Assembly: GCA_009767595.1 (NCBI GenBank)
Contig: VSDK01010402.1
Location: 78,163-142,162, forward strand
DNA: 64,000 nt
Source of the DNA: Symbiodinium kawagutii
Lineage: Eukaryota > Sar > Dinophyceae > Suessiales > Symbiodiniaceae
Direction of reading: 5' to 3'
The first letter of the stretch is position 1, and every line of letters starts with the position of its first letter. The translations under genes and the position numbers were made by a program. The notes under the pieces are model-generated. The model saw only the letters and a list, made by a program, of their open reading frames with translations. It searched no databases and was not told the origin of the DNA. This document shows positions 23,936-35,712 of the stretch, one piece after another.

Positions 23936-25379
23936 TATGGTGTGCCCCATGCTTGCCTTCACTGACATGGCAATGGAAAAATCCACCATACCCGGGGAAA
24001 ATGGGAAAATCATCTATTGAAATGGTGGATGTTCCATTGCCATGTTACTTCACTAAAGGGTGGTTGATAGTAGGGGATGAAAAGCAGCAAGAATAGGGGA
24101 TATACCGACTTTTTGGCGAGCTGGGTCAATTTTAACCAAGAGACAAGTGGTTTGGTGAACATTCCAACCATACTAGTTTGGCCAACGGTACCAGTGTACT
24201 GACCCAGAGTCATATGCTGTAACCTCCAAACAACATCGAAAAAAAACAAACAATTGAGTTATGTACAACATTTTTTTCCCCTGAAAAAAATGGCATGTGG
24301 CTTAATAATGGCCAATTTGGCGGTTTCTCAAAATAGGGGTACCCCTAAATCATCCATTACTAGTCATTTATAATACTAAACCAACCATAACTTTGGGGTC
24401 CCCCAGCTATTGAGAAACCCCCAAATAGGCTGGAGGGTGCCCTCAACGTCAAACGAGCTGGCAAATGGTGATGACGTTACCGTCCAACCCTAGGCTAGGG
24501 ACGGATGACCATCCCGCAGCTGGTTGCATCTACCATGGTTCGACAAGGTGGGCCCCCCATGAACTAGTAGATGGTTATAGCCTTATAGCCATGGTTAATC
24601 TCCATGCTTATCCATGGTTATTTCTGGTATATAGGGATATGATATATACCATGCTTAATTATAACCATGGTTATATCTACCATAACTAGTAGATACCCTA
24701 GTTATGAACCAACTTAACTAACTAAGGGGCCCACCTTGTAGGGGGTTAATTCAGCTACCTGAACGAACCATGGTTGGTCACTACCCTGGGACCATTGATG
24801 ATCATCCAAGTCGCGATGGCGTCGTTTCTTTGTCATGAATGCCGTTGTTGTTTGTTGACCCACCATGCGACAAAGTCTTCATTCCCTCACGGTTTTTCGC
24901 TGACTGGGGAATTTTGAGGTTGAATCTTGCTTAATCATAGCTGGCAAATTTTCACCGAATCTTGCTCAATAGTGCTAATGTCATTGCTATTTCGAACAAT
25001 CTCCTCTGCTTGCAGTTCCACTGGCTAGTTTCCCTCCATAAAGCTAGGTGATAATACGGACAGTAGCCCATCTGTTAACATCCCCAAAAATGAACAGAAT
25101 AGGTGTGTTTGCTGGGGTGTGCTACCAAATTTTGATATTCTAGGGCACATCCGCATCTGGTGCGCGCCAAAATTGTTGGATTGGTTTACGTTACAGTAAG
25201 ACCTTTGATCAGCACCATCAACATCAACCATGTCACGCATCAACAAAACATTAGCCAGGCTTTATCACTGCAAAATAGTTCTCACTTCAACCATGATATA
25301 AAGGACGTCATCAACTGTGTCATCAGCCGTCGTTTGTTCTATGGCCCACTGATTATCAGCCACTATTAGCCAGCGATAA

Positions 25380-25660
25380 CAATTATTCTTAGCCATTAAA
25401 AACCATTTACCATCATGAGTCATCATTAAGCACCATTAAGCATCATTAACCATCCTAAACCATCGTTAACCATCGTTAACCACCATTAACCATCATTGAC
25501 CATTATCAACCATCATCAACCATCATCAACCATCCTTATTACCTATATTTAGCCACCACTGACGCACAAACTGACCATCAAAGAAACAGTAATCAGCCAT
25601 CAAAGAAACCACTATCAACCATCATTACCGCACAGAGCAATTTTGCTGAACCATCCCCTG
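25380..25660 (-). repeat. Degenerate minisatellite drift, CCATCATTAACCATC sense
   Basis: Same unit as the previous entry but in the opposite sense. Other blocks: 2930-3230, 8860-8950, 12100-12560, 14700-14890, 34200-34340, 49030-49830, 53750-54010, 55730-56340, 63140-63550. Confidence 0.85.
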
Positions 25661-26395
25661 TGCTTCCAGTTGCCATTATAGTAGGTAACCAGCTGGTTTC
25701 TATTAATGTTGGTTTCTGATTAGTATCTACCTGTTGGTTACAGTGCAACAGTACGACTATACAATAAAGGGTAATGGGCAGCGAAGCGCCTGCGGCAGGT
25801 TGATTTGGAACCGCCTAGCTGCGAAGCAGCTACCTAGCATGGCTCTGTGGATCAAGGGGCCAATGGGAAGCCTGCCTTTCGTAGAGAGTCCACTGGCGCT
25901 CCCTCTATTATGGTTGCTAATGCGTGGTGACGCTGAGCGACGAGTCCCTCTACAACGCGTACGAGGGCTTCCGACGCTGGACCCTCGCGCTCGAGCCGGA
26001 TATGCCTCATAAGGCCAGGCTTTGGCAATGCCGCCACTCCCGTCTGGTTGCCGCCGGCCGTAAAGATGCCAAGATGAACGGCATACCCCGTCGAACCTGA
26101 TGGTGCGGCCACAATATAAGCGCCGCCAGAGTTGCCGGCGAAGCAGTGGCGGCCCTGGGGGTGGTGAATGAAGGAGAATTCAGCCGCACTGTCCTTCGCA
26201 CTTTGAACTGTGCCCTGACAGGCGACTCCGGTTGATGTTGCCCCAACCAAAGTCACTTTGGTTCCAGCAGTCAACGATGGTCCAGCCGTGGAACAGGTTT
26301 GATCTATTTTCATTACTTTAGGGGGGGTTACACTAATCAGAAACCAACATTACTGTTGTTTGGGGTTGGTTACCTACTGCAGCGGTGACTGCTTC
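25656..26395. mobile_element. Nested composite: family H element, containing family G, containing the protease fragment
   Basis: 25656-25702 matches one end of family H (CTTCCAGTTGCCATTATAGT). 25703-25738 is one end of family G (GTTGGTTTCTGATTAGTATC). 26316-26350 is the other G end (TTACTTTAGGGGGGGTTACA onward). Then TGTTTGGGGT resumes family H weakly. The uninterrupted G copies (5802-5893, 42507-42592) are only about 90 bp, so about 575 bp sit between the G halves here. Confidence 0.55.
25852..26313 (-). CDS. Trypsin-like (PA-clan) protease fragment carried inside a family G element
   Basis: Seen: a 153-codon minus-strand frame. The centre reads GRHCFAGNSGGAYIVAAPSG, with G-N-S-G-G in the place of the GDSGG active-site serine motif of chymotrypsin-fold proteases. 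It is followed by the hydrophobic GYAVHLGIFTAGGNQTGVA strand pattern typical after that serine, and preceded by TKVTLVGATSTGVACQGTV and FSFIHHPQG, like the preceding beta strands. The His and Asp of the triad are not in this piece, so it is a C-terminal half only. The first ATG (MKIDQ) lies in sequence belonging to the flanking family G element, so it is probably not the native start. The frame ends in TGA at 25852. It could be a true internal exon whose flanking introns are G-derived, or a captured gene fragment. The protease assignment is by motif only. Confidence 0.5.
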   Translation of the reverse strand: MKIDQTCSTAGPSLTAGTKVTLVGATSTGVACQGTVQSAKDSAAEFSFIHHPQGRHCFAGNSGGAYIVAAPSGSTGYAVHLGIFTAGGNQTGVAALPKPGLMRHIRLEREGPASEALVRVVEGLVAQRHHALATIIEGAPVDSLRKAGFPLAP

Positions 26396-26399
26396 ACCA

Positions 26400-28240
26400 T
26401 CATTGACCAACCACGGAACGTCGTTTCAACCATGGCACGGCATAGATGAAATCCTTCCTGCAAGGTGCTGGGAGTGCGGGGGGTCGTTTGCACAGCTTCC
26501 GACTGTTGTGACTCAGGCAGCGCTTGGTGGGGTACATTGATGCGTCATTGGTTGGTCTACTATGGTACATTGATGTCACATTATATAGTGACGATGGTTT
26601 AATTCATGATTTCGAACGCTTAATCATCAACTGGTTGATGGTTTTTCAATGGTGATTTCAACAAAAATTGATGCTTAATCATCTACCATCAATTGATTGT
26701 TGATTGATGGTGATTGGTGCTCAATTGTCAATTATGATTTATTGTTAATTCATGGTAAGTTGATGGTTTATCAATGGTTATTATTAGATGACTCACATTT
26801 TTTCATTCATGAGGGATCGAGGTCGATGATACCCTCATGTTTGATTCGAGGGTGATGGCTATAGTAGATAATCTACCATTTGGTTACACCTGATAGCTCC
26901 TTGACTTCACCTTTAAAAGGACTTTAAAGATACCTTTGTCTCCTTAGCTCCCTGTCAACCACCAGCCAGTAATTGTGGTGAATCATGGTGTGCGAGTTTG
27001 AATCCTACGGGGTGGAAAACTGATCATATTTATGGTTCTTGGTGACGCTGCTGGTGATTAAAATGATTCGCTTTTGATCCAAAAGGGCGGGTAAGTTTCA
27101 TGGCAAAAAACAATGGCCGCCACTTTTTGGGCATTAGTGGTTCGTGGCAATGGTTGGGTATAAAATTGAAAGCCAAATTCCTCGTGATGAGCGGACTCCA
27201 CACACCCACACTGTAGCTCCATAAAAGCAGGTCAAAATATTGTTCAAAGAAAGGACAAGGTTTCTCATATAATGGTTTCTCCAAATACAGGGCCCCATAA
27301 ATCATCCCATGTTAACCATTTATATCAATTTATAGTAGTAAATCATCCATTTTGGGGGTCCCTCATTTTGAGAAACCACCATATGGCAGTGCGTCCAGTG
27401 CCGCTGGGATGGGTGAAGCCTACTGCCCGTTTGGCTTGACCCAGCTTACAATGTCCAAACCCCCATCGATTGACAACAACGCCCCATCATGATCATACAC
27501 CGGGATATACCCTATTGATCTCTATCGTTGGTTATTATCCCCTAAAAGTTGATCATTAATCATTGTAGTTGATCACCATTCATGAATCCAAGGTCAGTGG
27601 GAACAGCCATATGGTCAGCACAGTCAGTACATCATAACTTGGATGTAAATTTAAAAAACTGGGACCATGGAATTTAAGGATCTTTCAAGTAGGTTTATAA
27701 CATGTTAAGAGTCCTATCGGTGAATTTCACCAGTTAGCTTCACGTAGGTGAACTAACCTAACCCCAGTCACTACAAGGTGGGCCCCCCCCAGTTATAACT
27801 TCGTTTAAAAGCCCATTTAACGATAGTTATATCTCCCATAACTGGTAGCTACCCTGGCTATAACCTAACGGCTATAGCTGGTGAACGGGGCACACCTTGT
27901 AACAATGGCGACTCACTGGTTACCAGCTCACGAACACAAGGCCCGAGCTGAGCCCCCCCACTCGCCACCACAGAGGATACTGATCGCCAGATTGATCCTG
28001 GAGCGCAGCGCCACAAGCAACGCTTCATGACTCATGGCGAATTAGCTGGTTCATGGTTGGTAATTGGTGATAGAAGGATATAATCTGGCTGTGTAGTGGT
28101 TGATGGTTGGTGATAGAAGGTGCTAATTGATGATAGAAGGTGATAATAGGAAATGAAAGCCAACAGCTCAACAGTTGATGAGCCGCTTCAACGTGCAAAA
28201 GTGCAGAATGTCAGTCTGACTCTGAGAAACGTCACCCACA
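26400..28240. other. Non-coding, element-rich
   Basis: Repeat J (26878), family A (27273), family D (27770) and TTGATGG drift (26590-26780). No convincing exon seen. Confidence 0.6.
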
Positions 28241-28244
28241 TTAG

Positions 28245-28433
28245 CCGGACCAGTTTGGATGGCTACGAAAAAATGTATCGAGTTGTTGCCCTGAGTATCT
28301 CGACAGTGCGCTTACTTATGTCCATCAGTATGACGGCTGGCCCACACCAAGCAAGGACACTGGCGATGCAATGATGACATCTGGTGGCCATATAATTTCC
28401 GCAGTGATAATGCACCACAAAAAAATGGAATGA
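28245..28433 (+). CDS. Candidate coding segment, plus strand
   Basis: Plus frame DQFGWLRKNVSSCCPEYLDS, then ALTYVHQYDGWPTPSKDTGD, then AMMTSGGHIISAVIMHHKKM, then E and TGA. An overlapping ATG-started frame (28153-28374) gives NVSLTLRNVTHISRTSLDGY. One of the two is probably exonic. Unrecognised. Confidence 0.28.
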   Translation, partial: PDQFGWLRKNVSSCCPEYLDSALTYVHQYDGWPTPSKDTGDAMMTSGGHIISAVIMHHKKME

Positions 28434-29005
28434 TTTTTTTGGGGACGATCAACTTTATCGCTTATAGATACCCTGTTACAACTCAAACTGATTTATGTTC
28501 CCCCCGTCATGACAAATATGCGCAAGTCAACCAACCAACCGTTTGTCGATACTAGGGAAAACAAAAAACCAAAACCACCAACCAGCTAACTAATCTAAAC
28601 AAATTGTGGCTGTAGCCCGTTTGACATGCAAATGGTGAGTTAGAAAAATATCTCAACACCCAAGTCGCGCAGAAACCAGCAGGGTTCCTCTCTTGCAAGG
28701 GCAGCAGAAGTACGACATATGCCAAGGCCATGCCGCCGAGCAGCATGAAGATCTTCCTGAGTTCCAAGTCATTGACGCGCTCGTTTGATCACAGTAAACT
28801 GGTTTGGTTGCATCGTTGCTGCCACCAAAATTTGCTAGTCAATTAGATGCCATCATTCCCAAGTATGACAAGTATGGTTGAAGATTAATCAACATCAGCA
28901 ACTGAAACCAACCATAGCTTTGGAACCCCTGTGCCCCCATTTTTGGCGCCCAGAATGATGAAGCGGGAAGCGCTCTCTTGGCGTCGTTTTTTCATCTGAT
29001 CACTC

Positions 29006-30702
29006 TTAGGCACCAGCCGCCTTGAGCACCCGCACCACATCGTCATGACCTTCTGAGGTGGCCACCTCCAAAGCAGTACGACCGCCCACGGTCACGGCCG
29101 TCGGAGTGGCACCGTGCTGGAGCAAGAGCTCCACAACTTTAAGATAACCTTTTTGGGCGGCCCAACTCATGGGAAGATCTCGGAGATATCTTGTGTCCCC
29201 AGCAATCACATTGGCGCCTTTCTGGATCAAGAGCTCCGCCACTTTGACACGATCGCTGCTGGCGGCCTCTTGCAAGGGAGTTTTGTTGTGCTTGTTCTTG
29301 GCATCCACATCCGCACCCTTCTGGATCAAGAGCTCCGCCACTTTGACACGATCGCTGCTGGCGGCCTCTTGCAAGGGAGTTTTGTTGTGCTTGTTCTTGG
29401 CATCCACATCCGCACCCTTCTGGATCAAGAGCTCCGCCACTTTGACATGACCTTTGTCGGCAGCGATATACAAGGGAGTTTCTCCGTAGTCGTTCTTGAC
29501 CTCCACATCCACACCCTTCTGGAGCAACAATGCCACCACTTTGTCATGACCTTCTTTGGCAGCGATATGCAAGGGAGTTTCTCCCCACCGGGTCTTGGCC
29601 ACCTTATCCGCACCCTTCTGGAGCAACAATGCCACCACTTTGTCATGACCTTCTTTGGCGGCGATATACAAGGGAGTACTACCGCTCATGTCCCCCTTGG
29701 CTTCCACATTGGCACCGTTCTGGAGCAACAATGCTGCCACTTTGTCATGACCTTTTTGGGCAGCGAGGCACAAGGGAGTTTTTCCGTACTTGTTCTCGGC
29801 CTCCACATCCGCACCCTTCTGGATCAAGAGCTCCGCCACTTTGTCATGACCTGCTTCGGCAGCGATATGCAAGGAATTTTCTCCGTAGTCGTTCTTGAAA
29901 TCCACATCCGCACCCTTCTGGATCAAGAGCTCCGCCACTTTGACACGATCGCTGCTGGCGGCCTCTTGCAAGGGAGTTCTGGCGTTTATGTCCTTGGCAT
30001 CCACATCCGCACCCTTCTGGAGCAACAATGCCGCCACTTTGACATGACCTTTTTCGGCAGCGATATGCAAGGGAGTTTCTCCGTAGTTGTTCTTGGCCTC
30101 CACATCCGCACCCTTCTGGATCAAGAGCTCCGCCACTTTGTCATGACCTTCTTTGGCAGCGATATGCAAGGAAGTATATCCGTACTTGTCCTTGGCCTCT
30201 TCATTGGCACCGTTCTGGAGCAACAATGCCACCGCTTTGTCATGACCTTCTTTGGCGGCGATATACAAGGGAGTATAACCGCTCCTGTCCTTGGCTTCCA
30301 CATTGGCACCGTCCTGGAGCAACAATGCTGCCACTTTGTCATGACCTTTTTGGGCAGCGAGATGCAAGGAATTTTTTCCGTAGTTGTTCTTGGCTTTCAC
30401 ATCCGCACCCTTCTGGATCAAGAGCTCCGCCACTTTGTCATGACCTGCTTCGGCGGCCCTATGCAGAGGTTTATATCCGAACTTGTCAATGGCCTCTTCA
30501 TTGGCACCGTTCTGGAGCAGCAATGCCACCACTTTGTCATGGCCTTCTTTGGCGGCAATATGCAAGGGAGTCAGTCCATCATGGTCCTCGGCCTCCAAAT
30601 CCTCTCCGTTCCGGATCAGCCCCTCGACAAAGTCGGAGAGACCAAGTTTTGCTGCTACAATCAGAGACCATTCTGCCCACTCGTCTTCCTCTGTGAAACC
30701 AC
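29006..30702 (-). CDS. Ankyrin-repeat protein, main 3' exon (about 16 ankyrin repeats)
   Basis: Seen: one open frame on the minus strand ending at TAA (29006-29008). It encodes about 16 consecutive 33-residue ankyrin repeats (pattern G-TPLHIAAKEGHDKVVALLLQ, then -GA-VEAK-) plus a degenerate N-terminal unit with AEWSLIVAAKLGLS. The frame runs upstream of 30598 with no ATG, back to a stop at 30718-30720, so this is an internal-to-terminal exon and not a whole gene. Candidate acceptors are TTTTTCACAG before 30702 and a second CACAG before 30690. The last repeats are less regular and the protein ends VLKAAGA, a normal ankyrin cap. No signal peptide or other domain is seen. Known: ankyrin arrays bind proteins as curved solenoids. 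The partner and cell location cannot be told. Repeats 13 and 14 are identical in DNA, showing recent unit duplication. Certain as an ankyrin gene; the 5' end is not fixed. Confidence 0.92.
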
Positions 30703-30775
30703 CTGTGAAAAATATTAGTCAACCAACCAATTGTTAATGATCACTGGGGAAAATAAAAAATGTCAATCAAACGAC
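30703..30775 (-). mobile_element. Family I element serving as the ankyrin-gene intron (introner-like)
   Basis: On the plus strand the interval reads GAAAAATATTAGTCAACC, then AACCAATTGTTAATGATC, then CTGGGGAAAATAAAAAATGT. This matches the core of dispersed family I copies at 10722-10820 and 11632-11730 almost base for base. The terminal inverted repeats (GGTGGTTTCA / TGATTGAC-type ends) lie at the exon borders. The intron is therefore a copy of a dispersed repeat and not unique sequence. Confidence 0.65.
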
Positions 30776-30916
30776 CCGCCAGTCCTTCTTCATCTTCTTC
30801 AGGTCGATGAACAACTCCCGGACATTCTCATTCCGACTCGCCCTGAGCAAAGCCAAGGCCTCATCGGTGTCCACGCTGTACGCAACATCAAAGGCTTCCT
30901 GATAATTTTTGGCGAC
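30776..30916 (-). CDS. Probable upstream exon of the ankyrin gene (47 codons)
   Basis: Seen: minus-strand frame reading VAKNYQEAFDVAYSV, then ALALLRASRNENVREL, then IDLKKMKKDWR. It has an acceptor TTGGCTGCCAG directly before it and a donor GTCGTTTGATTG directly after. A stop lies just upstream in the same frame, so the acceptor would be needed. The charged helical composition suits a region N-terminal to an ankyrin array. The intron to the ankyrin exon would be only about 73-96 bp. Phase problem: with the first two AG acceptors (exon starting 30702 or 30690) the frames differ by one base; an AG giving an exon start at 30679 restores frame. Either that site is used, or a non-GT donor is, as is common in dinoflagellates. 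The start codon lies further upstream and was not found. Confidence 0.6.
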
Positions 30917-31079
30917 CTGGCAGCCAAACTAAAGCAATGACACTGGTTCTAAGATTTGCCTCCCGTGTTTGACAATAAACGTGAAAGTGATAACGGAATA
31001 AAATATGATCTAATATTGTGATAGATGTAATGATGTATATCGTGTACATATGTATGTGTGTTTCAACAATCATATTTTC

Positions 31080-33700
31080 CTATCATCTATCATTGTATAT
31101 TGTATTGCATTCCTTTTAATATCTGATGCATATGCATGTTCCAAGGTGCATGGCAAAAACATGCAAAAAACACTATACAAAACCCTGTCCAGATAAAATA
31201 GGGTAATCTGATACCTGGGTTCCACTATCCTCTCTGTTCACAATCACCGGGGATGGTCCGAGAACCCAGCCCTTGGTGCAGGCTGCTTGTGCGAATGACA
31301 ATTTCTTCAAAAAAAAATTGGCAGTCGCTGGGGTAAGTCACCTAGTGTTGGTTCGGTTTCAGGCGAAGCTGATCTGAAATCCCAAGCCTTGAAGTTTGTT
31401 TGTCACAAAGATATGTGCGAGAACAATGGTTTGAGCTTGAGCGTACGACACCTTAAGACTTAAGTGCGTGTCACCTTCTGGTTGTCATTTACTGCAATCT
31501 GTGAACACATCGCTGGCTGTTACTTGTTCGGCCATACAACTTCAAGCAGAGTTTGGGCCTCCAATTTACTCTTCAGGTCCGCCACCGAATCCTTTGTGGC
31601 CTCCCAAGCGTCTCCGTGTGCTGAGCTTCCAATCAACAGTCACAACACGATGCTTTGAGGACCCAATGTTGGAACACCTGCATTTCAAGGAAAGTAATTC
31701 CTCTAATGCTTTCACCGAACCTAAGCAGCGCCCTATATTGTGTGACAGAACAAAAAAGACACCAACGCGAGGTCCAATATCACCATGTCTTTGTTTGGTA
31801 GAAATGGAAGTGATTACATAATCACTATAGCTACTAAACAACATAAATAGTCATGGGAATTCAGAGTCGAAATGGAAGTTTTCTGTCTGAAACGTGAAGG
31901 ACAATTGCGCTATGACGCAACTTCCCTTCGCAAGTTGGGGAACTAATGATGTTGAGTCAGATCCGTTGCGTCCAAGCCGAAGCCGAACTTCCAGGGATGG
32001 AACTAACAACTCGTGTTCCAGCCGCCATTTCGACATTCAGCGAGGTCACGAAGCATTATCAAAGTGTAGATATTTTAAGGAACCAATCCTTTACACTGAC
32101 TTTCACAAGAATCTTTTTTACTTCTTTCAACCTTTCGTAAAGACCAACAAAAACCACGCAATTGGAAGTCCCATCTCGGCATCGCTCCGTAGAGCGCTCC
32201 GCCCAGCCTCGGAAGGATCGGGCGGGTCCGCAGTTTCCTCCGCCATGAGCGAACTTGGCTCAACACCTTCCTGCGCCAAAACCGCGCTGCGAAAAATGCA
32301 AAAAAAAGTATCAACACACCGTGACACTTGAACTCAAACGAGATCTATGCAGCGTCGTTTTAGTGCCATCGATTGCATCAGCTCTGTTGGCTTTCTTCGC
32401 TGAAAGATATACATTTCAAAGTCGGAGACCTTCACAAGCACCTTCAATGGCCAACGGAGACCAAACAGCGGCGGCTCCTCTGAAGCCAAATTGGAGATGA
32501 CGCCATCCACCTGAACAGGGTGAAAACTTTCGAAGTTCGGAAATCCAACGCGGCTTCATGTCATCCCGCAGCCTCATTTCCTCGGAGTCCCACCACAGGT
32601 TGCAGGACCTATCCACGGCAACCGAAGTTGGAGAGAAATGAACTGCTGGATGACACAACAACCGAACGAAAACAAGGCACTTATGAAGATTCTGAACAGA
32701 AAAAACTCGTGAGAAGTAAGACAAAATCTAAACGCTGCTGATTGGAAGGCCTATGAAGGGTCAAAAACACTTGAGATGTAAAATCTAAAATTGACTCCTC
32801 TGAGCAAGGGGACCAGCGCAAAGAAACAAATCGCGATCTTTGCCAACATGAGGCGTACCTCGGTAACTCATGGCACGCTGACACCGAAGGCTCGCTAGCA
32901 ATACATGTTTCATCGAAGCAAGGCAAAGGAAGTAAACTTTGATCGCCGTTCAATCTTGCTCAAACTGAACCATCAGAATCTTTCACTGCATTTCCTCACT
33001 TTCCAATGCTTGGGCTATCTGTTTCTTGCTGCAGGAAGGAAAACAGAGCTGGGGCTCTAACGAGTGAAAAAAGTGGTCGGCAAACAACGGGATCATACGC
33101 AAAAGATGCTGTAGGGCTGCAGCGCGACGGACTCAAGACTCACAAACACTGGTCTTATGATCGATATCTCGCTTGTGCTGGTTTCATATGGTGGGCAACG
33201 CAAGACTATGACCAAAGGATGATTCGCGAGGTGTTATCCAGCCTTACTCAACTGTGGTCATGACTGTTTGATGATCGAAAAAATATAGTCACGCTTCCCA
33301 TGGTCAAAAACAAAGTTGTGACACGTCGCAAGGCTCACCTGTTCACAGGTCAAGCAGACCTATGGCCAGTCGCAACTTTCTCGGCGGAGCCGTGACAGCA
33401 ACGCGGCGCGTCCGGCCTCGACTTCCGGAGCCCGGCTCCACCGGAGTGGTGTGCCCCCTGTGCCTCGGAGCCGAGGCACATGAAGTTCTTGGTTCTCTCC
33501 TGCAATCCCGCGCTCATCCTGCCGTAGCCTCCGCTCTGAAGCGCACGTCCAAGACTCATCGGGGATCAGAAACTGCGTGGGGATAACTGCAGGTGATGGC
33601 ATGACTAGGTGGCTCACCGAACTTGTAACTGGGAATCCAAGAATCATGAACAGAATGGGTACCTACGTGGGCTAACGCAAGGAAGCAAACTGTAAAATTG
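31080..33700. other. Non-repetitive stretch with several short coding-like frames
   Basis: No dispersed element or CCATCAT drift occurs here, unlike everywhere around. Plus frames include GPPIYSSGPPPNPLWPPKRL (31550 on), RPSRSRTSRDGTNNSCSSRH (31950 on), FEVRKSNAASCHPAASFPRS (32520 on) and YAKDAVGLQRDGLKTHKHWS (33100 on). On the minus strand, LWWDSEEMRLRDDMKPRWIS (32430-32610) is equally good. I cannot choose a strand or model. It may be one intron-rich gene, or a gene that escaped element insertion. Confidence 0.3.
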
Positions 33701-35483
33701 CAATGCGGTTGCTCCAATGAGACCTATTGTTTTATCCTATCCCTAAAGAATATTGTAACATGTTACAGGGTGGTTGCTACAGCGGACTTTTTGTTTGAAT
33801 CCCATCCACCAAAACATGCAAACATGATCTCAACAGCCATCATGACAGTTAGATCTGGGTGAACATTAGACAAGTGGACCCCTATGACCATTCTTCTGGG
33901 TGAAGTGGTTGGTCGATATTATGCACCGCCTGAGTAGTCGGCGACATATCTGGCACCCGGCAGTCATGAACCGATGAACCTCACAGAGCTGCTATCCATT
34001 GTTCCTGGGATTTCTTTTGATTTCCAGCATTCTGTGAGGCTGAACTGCCGTTGCTTGCAAATCACAAGTGATCAAAATGACTTGTGTAATACTGGCGATC
34101 AACGGTTAACCAACAGCATGATAGCTATTATAAATGCTAGCCAACGGCATGATAGCCATTCTCAACGTTGTTTAATCATGATTCTGATTGGCGGTTAAAT
34201 AACCAGCATCAAACATAAGAAATGGCTATCACCACCACTAAGCGTCAACTAAGCATCAATTGACCATCAATTAACCATCATGAGCCATCCTTCCGATGTA
34301 TTCGCAACCACCAATAACCATCAACTAATCATCAACTCACCGTCATTTACATTGAACTGCCATAAATGATGGTTTCTCAAAATGGGGGTGCTCCCTAGTC
34401 ATCCTTTATATGATTTTATATGAACCATTTGTAACAATGAAACGTCTGTAACTTTCGGTGATCCAATGACTTGAGAAACAATCAAATGGATGGTTCTGCC
34501 ATCATAAACGATTATTGACTATGGATTCACCATATAATTTTCAACATCTTCACCATCATATCATTGATGGATATCATATCACTAACCATTGTATTACCAT
34601 ATTGTTGTTAGCTATACGGGGGAATTGTTGGTGAACTTATCCCCGAATAATCAGTCGAATCCTCAATAAAAACCATGAAGAAACCACCAATAAAAACAAA
34701 CTATAGTGGTTGCTTAACCACTGTTATTGGTTGTAGTGATGGCACGAAAACATCCTCCATCATTATAACTCCATCATTATAACTCAGTGCACTCTGTGGC
34801 AAAAACCACTGTTATTGGTTATTTTCCCTTAATTAGTATTAACCGACCCATCAATCCACATGAATCACTATGATAGTTGTTTAACCACTGTTGTTTAACC
34901 ACTCAAATTCCATATCCACCAATCCCATTAATCCATATTCATCCTCTATTAATCCATATTATATATATGGGTGTTTCTCAAAATAGGGGTACCCCCCAAT
35001 CATCCAGCTTATTAGTTGTTTATAGTAATAAACTGGCAATTTTTTGGGCTCCCCAGCTATTGAGAAACCTTTATATGGCTGTGGGTCAAAAACCCGTACC
35101 CCTGGTTCCCCTATCATTAACCATTGTTTTCCCTATCAAATGGTTGGCTATCATCCCATTATTGGTTGCTTGACCCATAGCCATATGGCGTGTGGTCAAA
35201 ATGTTTGTTCCCAGAAATGACGTTAAAGACTCATTTAGGTGGGGGCCCGCTGCTTGGCATAATTGTTTGCGGAGACCCTGCAAAATTGTTAGAAAAACTA
35301 TATCATGTAAAGATTTTGTGCAATACACACTACCGCGGAACTTTTGCACTCTTTTTGTTCACTCGTCTGAGGGTGAGGTGTCACTTTGGATGATGAATTG
35401 TTTAGAACTGAATTCCTAAATGCAACACGCTAACATGGATGGTCATCTGGGGAGATGTGCTCTGAACACCCAGAAATGTAACT

Positions 35484-35612
35484 TTTGCTAGCGCCGTGCT
35501 AGCGCCACTCTAGCGCGAAATGGCGACTTCATTTTGGAAAAATAGATCATTGATTGTTTTTTCCCAGTAGATCGGTTTGCTAGCGCGGTGCTAGCGCTGC
35601 ACGAGCGCCTAG
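35484..35612. repeat. Paired GCTAGCGC-rich arms
   Basis: TTTGCTAGCGCCGTGCTAGC (35484 on) and TTTGCTAGCGCGGTGCTAGC (35576 on) are direct copies about 92 bp apart, each followed by a further AGCGC. GCTAGC is self-complementary, so each arm can also form hairpins. GGGGGCCCGC lies outside on both sides (35242, 35634). Confidence 0.75.
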
Positions 35613-35712
35613 CTGGTGTTTTGCTGCATTTAGCTGGGGGCCCGCCACTTAACGAAATTGTGAAGTACGCAACAACATTGCCATTAACGTCGCTTTATAT
35701 AAATTCCTTGAC

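Noticed and set aside
29114-30718. A 534-codon plus-strand open frame opposite the ankyrin gene
   Set aside because: It is an antisense shadow: the 99-bp ankyrin units keep the reverse frame open, and its product repeats HIRTLLDQELRHF in register with the ankyrin units.
33770-33800. TTTGAATCCCATCCACCA, tRNA 3'-end-like
   Set aside because: No matching acceptor stem, D arm or anticodon arm can be drawn upstream.
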